55,703 nt of DNA. Origin: FEN-33 sp963768775 (GTDB lineage Archaea; Thermoplasmatota; Thermoplasmata; Methanomassiliicoccales; UBA472). The DNA is taken from positions 1 through 55,703 of the forward strand of contig CAVYIY010000003.1 of NCBI GenBank assembly GCA_963768775.1. The letters are read 5' to 3'. Positions within the stretch are counted from its first letter, which is position 1, and each line of letters opens with the position of its first letter. A program made the translations under genes and the position numbers. Of this stretch, positions 42,420-51,903 are shown in pieces. The notes beneath the pieces are model-generated. The model made no database searches. It was not told where the DNA came from and saw nothing but the letters and a program-made list of their open reading frames with translations.

Positions 42420-43970
42420 TCAATCCAACGGGCCGACGGTGCGGACCCGGAGCGACAGCTCGCGGTGGAAGACCTTCTTGAACCCCTTTGCATGAGACTC
42501 GGCGCCCCAGACCTCTAGCTGGCAGTCCCCCGAGGCGATCAGCTCCAGCATCGCCTTGTCCTTGTCGGCGTAGATGAAGCGGGCATGCTCGATCAGGTTG
42601 CTGTGGCTTCGGTCCAGGGACTCGGCCAGCTTCAGGAACGTGCTCAATTGCTGCAGCACGGTGAGCGACGGGTCGTCGAGCTCCTCGCTCCTCTTGCCCG
42701 GCGCCTTCTTCCGATGGAACTTGGCCAGGTTGGCGATGACATTGATCTCATGCTGGCTGAAGCCTAGCAGCTCCGCGTTGCGGATGATATAGTACGAGTG
42801 AGCCTGGTGATTGGTGAAGGAGATGAAGTCGCCGATGTCGTGCAGGTAGGCGGCGTGGCCCAGCAGCTCCCTCTCCTCCTTGCCCAGGCTGTGGATCCCC
42901 TCCTCCTTCGCGGTGTCGAAAAGCTCCAGGGAGATGCGCTTGATGGTTTCCGCATGCACCTCGTCCGTTCCGAACGACCGGGCGAGCTGGAGGACGCTTC
43001 TCTCCCTCACCCCCATGCTCTGGTAGCTGGGGAAGCCCTCGATGCGGGAGAGATAGTCGACGATCATGCCGTCCAGCAGGCCCGCCTCGCTGATCCTGAC
43101 CTCCTGGAGTTCCAACTCCTCCATGAGCGTCTCCAGGACCGCCGCCCCGCAGATGATGATGTCCGCCCTCTCCGGGTTGATGCCTGGCACCTTGCGCCTT
43201 TCCTCCAGGTTCCTGGTGCTCAGCAGCGCCACGGTCCGCTTCAGCCTGCTCAGCGATAACGTTGATGCGTCGCCCCCGAGGTTCCTCGCCGCTATCTGCG
43301 CCAGGTTGATGGCAGTGCCCGAGCTCGCCACGGCGAGCTCCGGTCCCTGCCTCTTGACCCTTTGGACGGTCCGCACTATCTTGTTGCGCACCGACTTCTT
43401 CATCAGCGAGTACCTTTCGGGGAAGATCGGCCCGGTCTCCTCCGGAGGAATGAAGAGCGTGGTCAGCCTGATCGCCCCCAGTTTCAGGGTGTCCAGCGTA
43501 TGATAGTGCCGTTGATCCCCCACGCTTACCTCGGTGCTGCCCCCGCCGACGTCGATGAACACCGCCTTCTTGCCGCCCAGGTCGATGGAGTTCGATACCC
43601 CGAGGTAGATCAGCCTCGCCTCTTCCAGCCCGGAGATGATCTTGAAATCCAGGCCGGTCTCGGCCCTCAGCCGCTCCAGGAACTCCACCTGGTTCTTCGC
43701 GTCCCTGGTGGCGGAGGTGCAGACGGCGACTATCTCCTCCACGCCGTAGGATTTGCCCATGCCCACGAAGTGCTTACACACCAGTATGGCGCGGTCCATC
43801 GCCTCGGGGATGAGCTCCTGGTTGAGGAATTCCTTCTCCCCCAATCGGGCGACCTCCTTCTGCATGGAGAGGATGGTGAATGAGAAATTGGGATTGAGCC
43901 TGACGATCGCGGCCCTCACCGAGTTCGTGCCCAAGTCGATGAACTCGACCACTTTGCCAGCAGCGTCCAT
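42420..43970 (-). CDS. ppx: Exopolyphosphatase (Ppx/GppA family)
   Basis: Degrades polyphosphate processively, or pppGpp in GppA relatives. The 516 residues show the actin-like phosphate loops (VEFIDLGTNSVRAAIVRL at the N-terminus and VFIDVGGGSTEVSVG), the EEARLIYLGV segment and a C-terminal HD domain (AAYLHDIGDFISFTNHQAHSYYII) as in long Ppx proteins. The gene is third in a minus-strand run after ppk1 and the CHAD-phosphoesterase-HD gene, 42 bases downstream. This neighbourhood makes polyphosphate the likely substrate. Confidence 0.93.
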   Translation of the reverse strand: MDAAGKVVEFIDLGTNSVRAAIVRLNPNFSFTILSMQKEVARLGEKEFLNQELIPEAMDRAILVCKHFVGMGKSYGVEEIVAVCTSATRDAKNQVEFLERLRAETGLDFKIISGLEEARLIYLGVSNSIDLGGKKAVFIDVGGGSTEVSVGDQRHYHTLDTLKLGAIRLTTLFIPPEETGPIFPERYSLMKKSVRNKIVRTVQRVKRQGPELAVASSGTAINLAQIAARNLGGDASTLSLSRLKRTVALLSTRNLEERRKVPGINPERADIIICGAAVLETLMEELELQEVRISEAGLLDGMIVDYLSRIEGFPSYQSMGVRERSVLQLARSFGTDEVHAETIKRISLELFDTAKEEGIHSLGKEERELLGHAAYLHDIGDFISFTNHQAHSYYIIRNAELLGFSQHEINVIANLAKFHRKKAPGKRSEELDDPSLTVLQQLSTFLKLAESLDRSHSNLIEHARFIYADKDKAMLELIASGDCQLEVWGAESHAKGFKKVFHRELSLRVRTVGPLD

Positions 43971-44012
43971 CCTATCCCTGGTTTCCTTATCTGCACCGAC
44001 TTAAAATACTTA

Positions 44013-46367
44013 TCAGCCGCCCTCGTATTCCAGTACGAGCCCCAGGTGGAAGACCTTCCGGAAGAGGTCGCCTTTCTTCAGCGCTTCGCTTCTCTCGGCG
44101 CTCGAGTCGGATTTGCCCGTCAGCTTGATGGTCAGCCTCTCATCGTCGACGGTGCAATCGACCGACTCGACGACGGAGGCGTGGGTGGCGTCCAGCCCGT
44201 CCGCGATGCGCAGCAGGGCGGCGAGCTTGCTAACTCTGACTTGATCGCTCTCGCGCAGCGATGCGAAATGCGCATGCTTCTTCTTCGGTATGGCGCGGGT
44301 GTGGTAGCGCGCCACCGCCCCGATCAGCTTCCGCTCCCTGTCCGTCAAAGGCAGGTCGGTATCGCTCAGTATCAATGTCAGCGCGTTCTTGTGATGCGCG
44401 GTGGTCCCGGCCGACCAACCTATGTCGTGCAGGGTGCCGGCGCATTCCAGGAGGAAGCGGTCCTCGCCCTTCATACGGTGGAGGCGCTGCAGCTGGTCGA
44501 AGAGCTCCAACGCCAGCTTGGTCACCTGCTCGGTGTGCCGGTCCAGCTGCTGGTACTTCTCCGCCACCTTGCGCACCTCGACCAGGACGTCCTCCCTCGG
44601 CCATTGGGACGATGCTGTCGCGGCCTTGCGCCCCCGGTCAGCGACGTACTCGAACGATCGCCCCTGGATCAGCATCTGCGCGAACTCTTCGGGGAGCCCC
44701 TTCTCGCGGACGGCCTGCACCGTCGCTGCGACGTCGTATTCGACCCTAACATGTTCGACCTTCAGAGGTTCGGTGGTCATGATGGCATAGGTCGCCCTCG
44801 GGTCGCCGTCGTCCGGACGGCCGACGCTGCCGGTGTTGACGAAGAGCGTGCCGCCGACCCGCCTGACCATGTCCCGGTGCGAATGGCCGACGATGATCAT
44901 CTGCGCGGCCGAAGAGCGCGCCAGCTCTGCCAGGCGTTCCTCGCTCGTCTCCGGCCCCAGGTGTTCGTCTATGGAGGTCGGGCTGCCGTGCGTCAGGAGG
45001 CATTTCGTGCCAGCGACCTCGAATCGGATCTCATGAGGCAGCTCCTTGAGGTACTCCCGGCTCTCGAGGCTCAGGTTATCGTAAGCCCAGCGGAAGGCCA
45101 GCTGCTTCTTCGGCTCTTTGGCCGTCCCCTTCCCGCACTCTCCGACGCTCAGTGCCTTGAGGTCATAGTTGCCGATGACGCTGACCAGTTCGCTGGAGCG
45201 GGCCAGCTTCACCACTTCGTCGGGGAATGGCCCGTAGCCAATCAGGTCCCCGGCGTTCAGGAAGGTCGTCGCCCCCTTGGCACGGGCGTCTGCCAGGACC
45301 GCCTCAAAGGCCTTCAGGTTGCCGTGGATGTCGCCGAGGAGGGCGATCTTCGCTTGGGGGGAGGCAAGCATCTTCCTCAGCCTGTCCTCCTGACCGTTCA
45401 GGAGGTCGGCCGCCCGGGTCGCCTTCTCGATCAAAGCGTCCAGCAATCCGTCCTTCTGCCAGTTCTTCCAGGTCAGCACGAATTCCTGGTAGAGGGATGC
45501 CTTGCGCCCGCGCCGGTCGTCGAGGACGAAGTGCAGTCCCGGCCTCAGCGCCTTCATGCCAACGACGTCTATTGGGGAGCCATCCGCCCAGGCGCTCTCC
45601 TGCAGCACCGTCTGAAGCTCGGAGATCCAGACGTCGCAGTCGTGCATCTCCCCCAAGATGTCCTGGAAGCGCTTGATCTCCGAGATCTCCTGCTTCAGGC
45701 CGTCGCCGTAGAGTGGCTGGAATATCTCCAGGGTGTAGCGCAGCCGCTTGGCGGAGATGCGCATGGCATGATGCTCGGCCATCGCCAATGGCCGTTCAAC
45801 GTACTTGGCGTAAACGAGCACCTCCCCGACCCTCTTCCGGATATGCTCCATCGATTGCGAGAGGTCCTCCCTGGTGCGCGCCCCTGCCTCCTTGGGTGTC
45901 GATCCCTCGACCATCGTGAGATGCTCGGTCAATGACTCAACGACATGATCTTCAACCAGCTCGCCGATCGAGGAGGCCAGGGCAGGCTGTAGCGAAGAGC
46001 GGTATGCGCGCCTTTGTTCCAGCAGCGCCTCCAGCCCTTTCCCCGCCGCTTCCGAATGCTGCCCCTTCATCAGCTCCTCGAGGTAGTCGATCTGGACGTC
46101 GGCGTCACGCGCGGAGCCGAGCATGCGCGTCAGTCCGCGGACGCTCTTCTTCCAGCGATCGAACCTCTTCTTCGGGAAGATCGGCTCGAAAATGTTCAGG
46201 TCGGCGCGCACCCGTCGCGAGGCGACCCGCATGCGGTGGACGTTCTCCCGGTCGTCGTTCCGCAGCACGCCCTCCATCTCCTGCTGCAGGGCGGCCAGAT
46301 GCTCGCGCATGCTCCCGACGCACAACGAACGGAATCCCGGGTCCTTGGCGACATCACAGGCGGTCAT
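44013..46367 (-). CDS. CHAD - calcineurin-like phosphoesterase - HD domain fusion protein
   Basis: Three-domain protein of 784 residues. Residues about 15-335 form a CHAD domain, a polyphosphate-binding helical fold, with both Arg/His-rich halves (VHRMRVASRRVRADLNIF 43-60; HHAMRISAKRLRYTLEIFQPLYG 199-221). Residues 340-540 are a metallophosphoesterase: GDIHGN 345-350, GDLIGYGP 373-380, GNYD 399-402, LTHGSP 458-463, GHSH 494-497. Tyr stands for the usual His in GNH(D/E), a variant seen in some families. Residues about 595-784 form an HD domain like the Ppx C-terminus (HTEQVTKLALELF, LHDIGW 646-651). It overlaps ppk1 by 14 bases and precedes ppx, so it probably binds and processes polyphosphate. 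Confidence 0.88.
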   Translation of the reverse strand: MTACDVAKDPGFRSLCVGSMREHLAALQQEMEGVLRNDDRENVHRMRVASRRVRADLNIFEPIFPKKRFDRWKKSVRGLTRMLGSARDADVQIDYLEELMKGQHSEAAGKGLEALLEQRRAYRSSLQPALASSIGELVEDHVVESLTEHLTMVEGSTPKEAGARTREDLSQSMEHIRKRVGEVLVYAKYVERPLAMAEHHAMRISAKRLRYTLEIFQPLYGDGLKQEISEIKRFQDILGEMHDCDVWISELQTVLQESAWADGSPIDVVGMKALRPGLHFVLDDRRGRKASLYQEFVLTWKNWQKDGLLDALIEKATRAADLLNGQEDRLRKMLASPQAKIALLGDIHGNLKAFEAVLADARAKGATTFLNAGDLIGYGPFPDEVVKLARSSELVSVIGNYDLKALSVGECGKGTAKEPKKQLAFRWAYDNLSLESREYLKELPHEIRFEVAGTKCLLTHGSPTSIDEHLGPETSEERLAELARSSAAQMIIVGHSHRDMVRRVGGTLFVNTGSVGRPDDGDPRATYAIMTTEPLKVEHVRVEYDVAATVQAVREKGLPEEFAQMLIQGRSFEYVADRGRKAATASSQWPREDVLVEVRKVAEKYQQLDRHTEQVTKLALELFDQLQRLHRMKGEDRFLLECAGTLHDIGWSAGTTAHHKNALTLILSDTDLPLTDRERKLIGAVARYHTRAIPKKKHAHFASLRESDQVRVSKLAALLRIADGLDATHASVVESVDCTVDDERLTIKLTGKSDSSAERSEALKKGDLFRKVFHLGLVLEYEGG

Positions 46368-48507
46368 GCCAAACGCCCCGGTTCTCCAGGAACCACTTCT
46401 GCGAGTCCAGTGACGCTTCCCCTTCCTTCGGCAGCACCCTCTCGTAGGAGCCGTCGCTGAGCAAACGCCTGGACTTCACGTTGTCCTTCAGATGATTCGA
46501 GAGGATGTGCTTCACCATCGAGCGGGCGATCTTCTCGTCCTGCACGGGGAAGAGCATCTCCACCCGGCGGTCGAGGTTGCGCGGCATCATGTCGCTGCTG
46601 CCGATGAGCACCTCCTCCTTCCCGCCGTTGCGGAAGTAGTAGATGCGGCTATGCTCCAGGAAACGACCCACGATGGAAGTGACGTTGATGTTCTCGCTCA
46701 GCCCCTTCACTCCTGGCCGCAGGCTGCACAGCCCGCGGACGTTCAGATCGATCTTGATCCCTTCCTGGGAAGCCCGGTAGAGCGCCTTGATGACGTCCTT
46801 GTCCAGCAACCCGTTCAGCTTCCAGGCGATGTAGCCGTTGCCCTGCTCGCGATGGGAGGCGATCTCCCGTTGGATGCGCTCGATGATGCCCGATCGGAGG
46901 CCTTGCGGGGCAACCAGGAGCTTCCTGTAATTGGCCGATTCCGCATATCCAGTGAGCGCGTTGAATAAGTTGGAGACGTCGGTGCCGATCTCTGGGTTCG
47001 TGGTGATGTAGCCCAGGTCCGCGTAGAGCCGGGTGGTGACGTTGTTGTAGTTGCCCGTGCCCAGGTGGGAATAGCGCACGATGCCCCGCTTCTCCTTCTT
47101 CACGATCAGGCAGAGCTTGGCGTGCACCTTCAGGTCAAGCGGCCCGTAGACGACGTGGACGCCCTCCTGCTCCAGCGTGCGGGCGAATGATATGTTGTTC
47201 TCCTCGTCGAACTTCGCTTTGAGCTCGACGACCGCCGCCACCTGCTTGCCGTTCTTGCGCGCCTGGATCAGCGCGTCGATGATCGGGGAGTGCTTGTCGA
47301 TGCGGTAGAGCGTGATCTTTATCGCGAGGACATCAGGATCGTTGGCCGCCTGCTGCAGCATGTTGACGACTGGGCCGAAGGAGTCGTAAGGATGGAAGAG
47401 AAGGCAGTCGTGCGCCTTTAGCGCCTCCAGCACGTTCTCTGGATTCGACAGCTCCGGCGGCACGAAGGGGGCGAATGCCCGGTCCTTCAGCTCCGGCCGG
47501 TCGATCGAGAGCATCTGCCAGAAATCCACCAGGCCGATCGGCGCGTAGGATTGGAACACCAGGTACTTGGGCAGGTCCAGCTTCTTCGCCAGCATCTCGA
47601 CCATCCATTCGGGCATGCTCGGGCCGACCTCCAGGCGCACTGGTGAGCCGACGCGGCGATTCTCGACTCCCTCCTCCACCGCTGTCAGTAGGTCCGACGA
47701 ATCCTCCAATTGGATCGAGATCTCTGCGTCCCGGGTGATGCGGAAGGGGTAGGAAGCGACGACCTCCAGGCCGGGGAAGAGCACGTCCAGGTTCGCCGAG
47801 ATGAGGTCCTCCAGCAAGATGAAATTGAGCGTCGGCCGCCCGCTGATGCCATCGTCCTCGCATACGTCCTCGGGGATGGGCACGAAGCGGGGATAGATGC
47901 CCACTGGCACCTTTACCCGGGCGAAGCAGTCCTTGCCCTTGTTGTTCTTGACGATGACCGCCAGATTGGTGGTGAGGTTGGAGATGAAGGGGAACGGCCG
48001 CCATGCGTCGAATGCCAGGGGGGTGAGGGTCGGATAGACCTCGCGCTCGAACAGCTGCCGGAGGGCGCCGCTCTGCTCCTCGTCGAGATCGCCCCAGGAA
48101 TGAACATGGACGCTTTCGCTTTTCAATAGCGGAAGCAGCTCCTCATACCAGCAGGTCCCATGGCCCTTGAGGATGGGGATGAGGTTCTGCCTGACCTTGT
48201 CGATCGTCTGCGAGGGCGTCATCCCATCGGCGGTGAACTTGAAGTTGCCCCGGACCATCTGGCGCCTCAGGTCGGAGACCCGGCTCATGAAGAACTCGTC
48301 CAGGTTCGAGCCGCAGATGGCGAGGAACTTGATCCTCTCCAATAGAGGATGGGTGCGGTCCATGGCCTCCTCCATCACCCGCTTGTTGAACTCCAGCGAG
48401 CTCAGCTCCCGATTGATGAAGTTCTCTGGATCATCGAGATTCTGAACCATCGCCGACGAAGGTCGATCGCTCGCTGATGTCTGAGGCTCCGCTTTGGATT
48501 CCGACAT
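46354..48507 (-). CDS. ppk1: Polyphosphate kinase 1
   Basis: Reversibly transfers the terminal phosphate of ATP to polyphosphate. About 717 residues with the Ppk1 N-terminal domain (FINRELSSLEFNKRVMEEA), SNLDEFFM, the LLFHPYDSFGPVVNML region and the catalytic His in VRYSHLGTGNYNNVTTRLYADLG. The C-terminal phospholipase-D-like half with SSDMMPRNLDRRVEMLFPV is complete. ATG 48507 is chosen; TTG 48531 and ATG 48519 are in-frame alternatives. First gene of the polyphosphate operon; its promoter lies in the spacer towards tRNA-Leu. Confidence 0.95.
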   Translation of the reverse strand: MSESKAEPQTSASDRPSSAMVQNLDDPENFINRELSSLEFNKRVMEEAMDRTHPLLERIKFLAICGSNLDEFFMSRVSDLRRQMVRGNFKFTADGMTPSQTIDKVRQNLIPILKGHGTCWYEELLPLLKSESVHVHSWGDLDEEQSGALRQLFEREVYPTLTPLAFDAWRPFPFISNLTTNLAVIVKNNKGKDCFARVKVPVGIYPRFVPIPEDVCEDDGISGRPTLNFILLEDLISANLDVLFPGLEVVASYPFRITRDAEISIQLEDSSDLLTAVEEGVENRRVGSPVRLEVGPSMPEWMVEMLAKKLDLPKYLVFQSYAPIGLVDFWQMLSIDRPELKDRAFAPFVPPELSNPENVLEALKAHDCLLFHPYDSFGPVVNMLQQAANDPDVLAIKITLYRIDKHSPIIDALIQARKNGKQVAAVVELKAKFDEENNISFARTLEQEGVHVVYGPLDLKVHAKLCLIVKKEKRGIVRYSHLGTGNYNNVTTRLYADLGYITTNPEIGTDVSNLFNALTGYAESANYRKLLVAPQGLRSGIIERIQREIASHREQGNGYIAWKLNGLLDKDVIKALYRASQEGIKIDLNVRGLCSLRPGVKGLSENINVTSIVGRFLEHSRIYYFRNGGKEEVLIGSSDMMPRNLDRRVEMLFPVQDEKIARSMVKHILSNHLKDNVKSRRLLSDGSYERVLPKEGEASLDSQKWFLENRGVWHDRL

Positions 48508-48668
48508 GGCTAATGGCATCCCTATGAGCAAAGCTACTTAATTTGAGTTTCTGGGCATAATGCGCAATCGTCAGAATGAAATGCGACCATCTGGAATGGA
48601 GAACCCTGGTTCCCAGGGCATAGGCAAGATTTTAGTACGTTGACGATATGTGCTAATCCACGGTCCAT

Positions 48669-48752
48669 GCAGGGATAACCAAGCCTGGCCAACGGTGCGA
48701 GATTCAGGGTCTCGTCCTTAGTGGTTCGGGGGTTCAAATCCTCCTCCCTGCA
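48669..48752 (+). tRNA. tRNA-Leu (CAG anticodon)
   Basis: Class II tRNA of 84 bases. The acceptor stem GCAGGGA/TCCCTGC pairs fully with discriminator A. The anticodon arm CGAGA-TTCAGGG-TCTCG gives CAG, a long variable arm follows (CCTTAGTGGTTCG), and the T arm is GGGGG-TTCAAAT-CCTCC with G-T pairs. No encoded CCA, no intron visible. Confidence 0.93.
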
Positions 48753-48824
48753 CTACTATTCTCATCCATACATTTATAATCTGGATTCAATTAAAAGGGA
48801 TTCGTCGTAGCCCATAGACCATTC

Positions 48825-48842
48825 CTTTTTTTACGCTTTTTT
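48825..48842 (+). terminator. Oligo-T terminator after tRNA-Leu
   Basis: Two T-runs (TTTTTTT at 48826-48832 and TTTTTT at 48837-48842), separated by ACGC, form a typical archaeal poly-T termination signal about 75 bases after the tRNA 3' end. Confidence 0.55.
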
Positions 48843-49026
48843 CGAGCGAGGTGTAATTTCGAGGTTCAAATTGCGCCCCCGCACCAGTTGTTCAGGGATA
48901 TAGTATAAAGTCAAAGAACCGGACTTTCCCCCAAGTCAAATTATCGGCTCTCGTCCAACGGACCATCCCTTTGTATCCTTCCTACGACCTACGGGTAGGT
49001 ATTAAACGACTCGGGGATGAACAACC
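48843..49026. other. Non-coding spacer with a tRNA-tail-like fragment
   Basis: No gene seen. At 48861-48886 the sequence GAGGTTCAAATTGCGCCCCCGCACCA looks like the T loop and 3' end of a tRNA including CCA, but no matching 5' half exists. TATAGTATAAAG near 48900 could be a promoter of the decayed kinase downstream. Confidence 0.35.
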
Positions 49027-49856
49027 ATGATAATGGATAAGATCGGCATCGGCGACAGGGGGATTCTGTCGATATGCATGGTCCTCATCGCTGCAATATT
49101 TGTCGTAGATGCCTCAACGCCTAGCGGATATAGCGCCGACTTTCTGTACATCCTGCCACTCTTCATTTGCCTGGGATTGCCCAATGACCGTACGATCTAT
49201 GGAGTGGCTTTGATAGCCACGGTCCTGACCATCATTGCGGTGCCCTTCGAGCCTTCAGGAACTCTATCCATCGACCTTTTCAATCGTCCCATAGCAATTG
49301 CTGGTATCTGGGTAGTTGTTTCGCTCGGGATACAGCGCAGGAAGTTCGAACGTGATATCGAAAAAAAAGCATGTGAACTCGCTCGTGTCAATGTCGGGCT
49401 GCAACAGTTGAAAAAGTAAACATAAATGAAGTGTTAAGCTGGTGGAATTGAACCTAGACCATGCCCTTAAGAAATCGACGCCACTATAACTTGCGATTCT
49501 TTGCCAACGGTCATGGCCGACCAGGTCCAGATGATGGGGCTGTTGCAGAATCTCGTCGCCAATGCAATAAAGTTCCGCTGACACGGCGAACCTCCCAGGA
49601 TTCATGTTTCCGTGACCAGCACTGACATCGAGTGGACCTTCTCTGAAGTAGACAATGGGGTCGGCATCCCAGAAGAACAGAAGGAACGCATCTTCCAAAC
49701 GTCCCAACGACTACCTACCGAGCAAGAGTGCCCCGGAACAGGCGTCGGCCTGGCCATCAGCAAAAGGATCGCGGAGCGCCATGGGGTCGCATTTAGGTCG
49801 AGCCCGAGGAAGGCAGGGGAGCGACATTCTATTTCACCATCCCGGTCCAAAGCTGA
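49027..49856 (+). pseudogene. Decayed membrane histidine kinase
   Basis: The first 130 codons (49027-49419) give a membrane domain with about four helices (ILSICMVLIAAIFVV, ADFLYILPLFICLGL, IYGVALIATVLTIIAV, IAIAGIWVVVSLGI) and a linker ending ELARVNVGLQQLKK, where kinases normally lead into the dimerisation/His domain. That domain is missing. After stop codons, the ATPase part continues: LPTVMADQVQMMGLLQNLVANAIKFR, an in-frame TGA, then VDNGVGIPEEQKERIF and PGTGVGLAISKRIAERHG. After a frameshift the end reads GRI-stop-VEPEEGRGATFYFTIPVQS, with TAG where Trp is expected. A deletion plus two nonsense codons and a frameshift make function unlikely. Confidence 0.78.
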
Positions 49857-49905
49857 GAGGCATTCATTTAGAAGAGCTGGCTTCCCTAGGCAGAGGTCAG
49901 GTTGA

Positions 49906-51903
49906 TTATTTCCTCTCTCCAACAGAACAAAGCTTGTCCCAAAGTTGGCCTCGTTCCAGAGCTACTGCTGCTTGGCTGGCGAATGCTCGCAACAGCCTTT
50001 CCTGCTCCATCTTCACGAAGCTCTCCGTCTCCTCAGGCTGTATTCCCATTACCCCAACTACGCCATTCGCCGTTCGCAAAGGATAATACTTGATCGATGC
50101 CGAGGACAAGGTTTCCGTGTCCTTTCCGGCAACCACTCCTGTTCTGAACGTCCAATTGGCAGCGGTCATCTCCTTCTCATCGAGCTTGAGGTCGCCGCTT
50201 GCATAGACGAGCTTTAGCCCACCTTCTTGCGGAAGGAGATAGGCGGACCGGCAATGGCAAGAGCGAGACACATGCGTGGCCACGGTCTTCAGGACGCTGT
50301 CGATTTCCTTGGCGGAGGCGAGGTCCACGCTCAATGCGTACAGGGTTGCCGTGTAATCCTCTCTTCTTTGGGCTGCGAAGGCAAGATCCCTGGACCTTGC
50401 GACTAAAAGGCCGATGACCACTCCTACGAAGAGAAAGGCTCCAAATGTGATTAGGTATTCCGAATCTGTAACCCGGAAGCTCAACATCGGAGGAACGAAA
50501 AAGAAATCGAAAGTAACAACGCTCGCCGCCGCAGTGAATATCGCTGGCCACAATCCCCAGCTGATCGCCGCCACCACCACGCCGATGAGGTAGAACATTA
50601 CCACGTTGGTCGGCGAAATGAATGTCCTGATTACCGTGCAGAAAATGGTGATTAGCAAAACAAGCCACAGGCTATACCAATAGGGGTTGCGCCTCAGCAA
50701 TCGCGGGGAAAACTCCTCCCTCTCGCCGCCATTAACTTCGGTCGTTCCCAGATCGCTAATGACTATGAGATCGATCGGACCACTCATGCGCACTATCTGG
50801 TCCGCCACCGAGCCGAAGAGTCTCTCCCGCCAATGGATATGCATCGGTCGGCCCACGATTATCCGGGTAACATTGTTCTTCCTGGCAAAGCGGATGACCT
50901 CATCTGAGATGGAGATCCCGAAGCTGGTGCTCGTCTTGGCTCCCAGAGACGCTGCGAGTTCGATCCCCTTCAACGCCTGTTGTCTTGCCTTCCTGGAAAG
51001 ACGATTGTGCGCCGGTGTTTCAACATATATGGCGAACCACTCCGCTTGTATCTCGTCAGCGAGCCGCCTACCGGTGCGCACCAGCCGCTCATTAAGGGTC
51101 TGGCTGTTCCCGATACATACCAACAGCCTCTCCCCGGCCGGCCAAGGTCCAAGGATAGATCGCTCCTGCATGTATTCAAGCATCTGCTCGTCGACGTGCT
51201 CCGCCGCTCGGCGGAACGTCATCTCCCTGAGGGCGATCAGGTTTCCCTCGTTGAAGAAATTCTCTAACGCCGATGCTGCCTGGTGAGGTACATAGACCTT
51301 GCCCTCCCTAAAGCGCTGGATTAGTTCTTTCGGTGGCAGGTCCACAATCTTGATCTCATTCGCTTCGTCCAGTACAGAATCTGGGATTGTTTCCTTGACC
51401 CTGATGCCAGAGATCTGCGCCACTGCGTCATTCATGCTCTCCAGGTGCTGCACGTTCAAAGTGGTGAAGACGTCGATTCCAGCATCCAGAAGTTCCTCGA
51501 CGTCCTGATAGCGCTTGAAGTGGCGGGAGCCCGGTGCATTCGTATGCGCCAGCTCGTCTACCAGGACCAGTTGAGGACGGCGAGCCATGACCAGATCGAT
51601 GTCCATCTCCTTGATCCTGATTCCTCTGTACTCGATCTCCCTCGGCGGGACCGACTCAAGCCCGAGGAGAAGGTTTTCCGTTTCCTTCCTTCCATGGGAC
51701 TCTACGCAAGCCACGACGATATCGACGCCCTTGTTCTTCTGGTGGTGAGCTTCTTCCAGCATCGTGTAGGTCTTGCCGACGCCAGCAGAGTATCCCAGGA
51801 ACACCTTGACCTTGCCCCGTAACTGCTGGCGCTCTTCTTGCTCCACCTGTTTGAGCAATTCGTCTGGATTCGGTCTGCGGTCGTTCAGTTTCCATGGACT
51901 CAT
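49906..51903 (-). CDS. kdpD: KdpD-type potassium sensor lacking the kinase domain
   Basis: Sensor of potassium/turgor state for the Kdp pump, 665 residues. Order: N-terminal KdpD domain with Walker-like GYSAGVGKTYTMLEEA and VDELAHTNAPGSRHFKRYQDVEELL; a universal-stress-protein fold (RLLVCIGNSQTLNERLVRTGRRLADEIQAEWFAIYVETP); four membrane helices in the DUF4118 region (about 395-500); and a GAF-like domain up to the C-terminus (LWDKLCSVGERK). The His-kinase and ATPase domains of bacterial KdpD are absent, so it cannot phosphorylate a KdpE; none is seen nearby. ATG 51903 overlaps the kdpA stop by 4 bases. The longer frame from 52443 is kdpA read out of place. Confidence 0.9.
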   Translation of the reverse strand: MSPWKLNDRRPNPDELLKQVEQEERQQLRGKVKVFLGYSAGVGKTYTMLEEAHHQKNKGVDIVVACVESHGRKETENLLLGLESVPPREIEYRGIRIKEMDIDLVMARRPQLVLVDELAHTNAPGSRHFKRYQDVEELLDAGIDVFTTLNVQHLESMNDAVAQISGIRVKETIPDSVLDEANEIKIVDLPPKELIQRFREGKVYVPHQAASALENFFNEGNLIALREMTFRRAAEHVDEQMLEYMQERSILGPWPAGERLLVCIGNSQTLNERLVRTGRRLADEIQAEWFAIYVETPAHNRLSRKARQQALKGIELAASLGAKTSTSFGISISDEVIRFARKNNVTRIIVGRPMHIHWRERLFGSVADQIVRMSGPIDLIVISDLGTTEVNGGEREEFSPRLLRRNPYWYSLWLVLLITIFCTVIRTFISPTNVVMFYLIGVVVAAISWGLWPAIFTAAASVVTFDFFFVPPMLSFRVTDSEYLITFGAFLFVGVVIGLLVARSRDLAFAAQRREDYTATLYALSVDLASAKEIDSVLKTVATHVSRSCHCRSAYLLPQEGGLKLVYASGDLKLDEKEMTAANWTFRTGVVAGKDTETLSSASIKYYPLRTANGVVGVMGIQPEETESFVKMEQERLLRAFASQAAVALERGQLWDKLCSVGERK

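Noticed and set aside
44046..45935. 629-codon plus-strand open frame opposite the CHAD fusion gene
   Set aside because: Antisense shadow of a G/C-rich gene; repetitive Leu/Val/Gln/Arg composition and no domain pattern, whereas the minus strand carries three recognisable domains.
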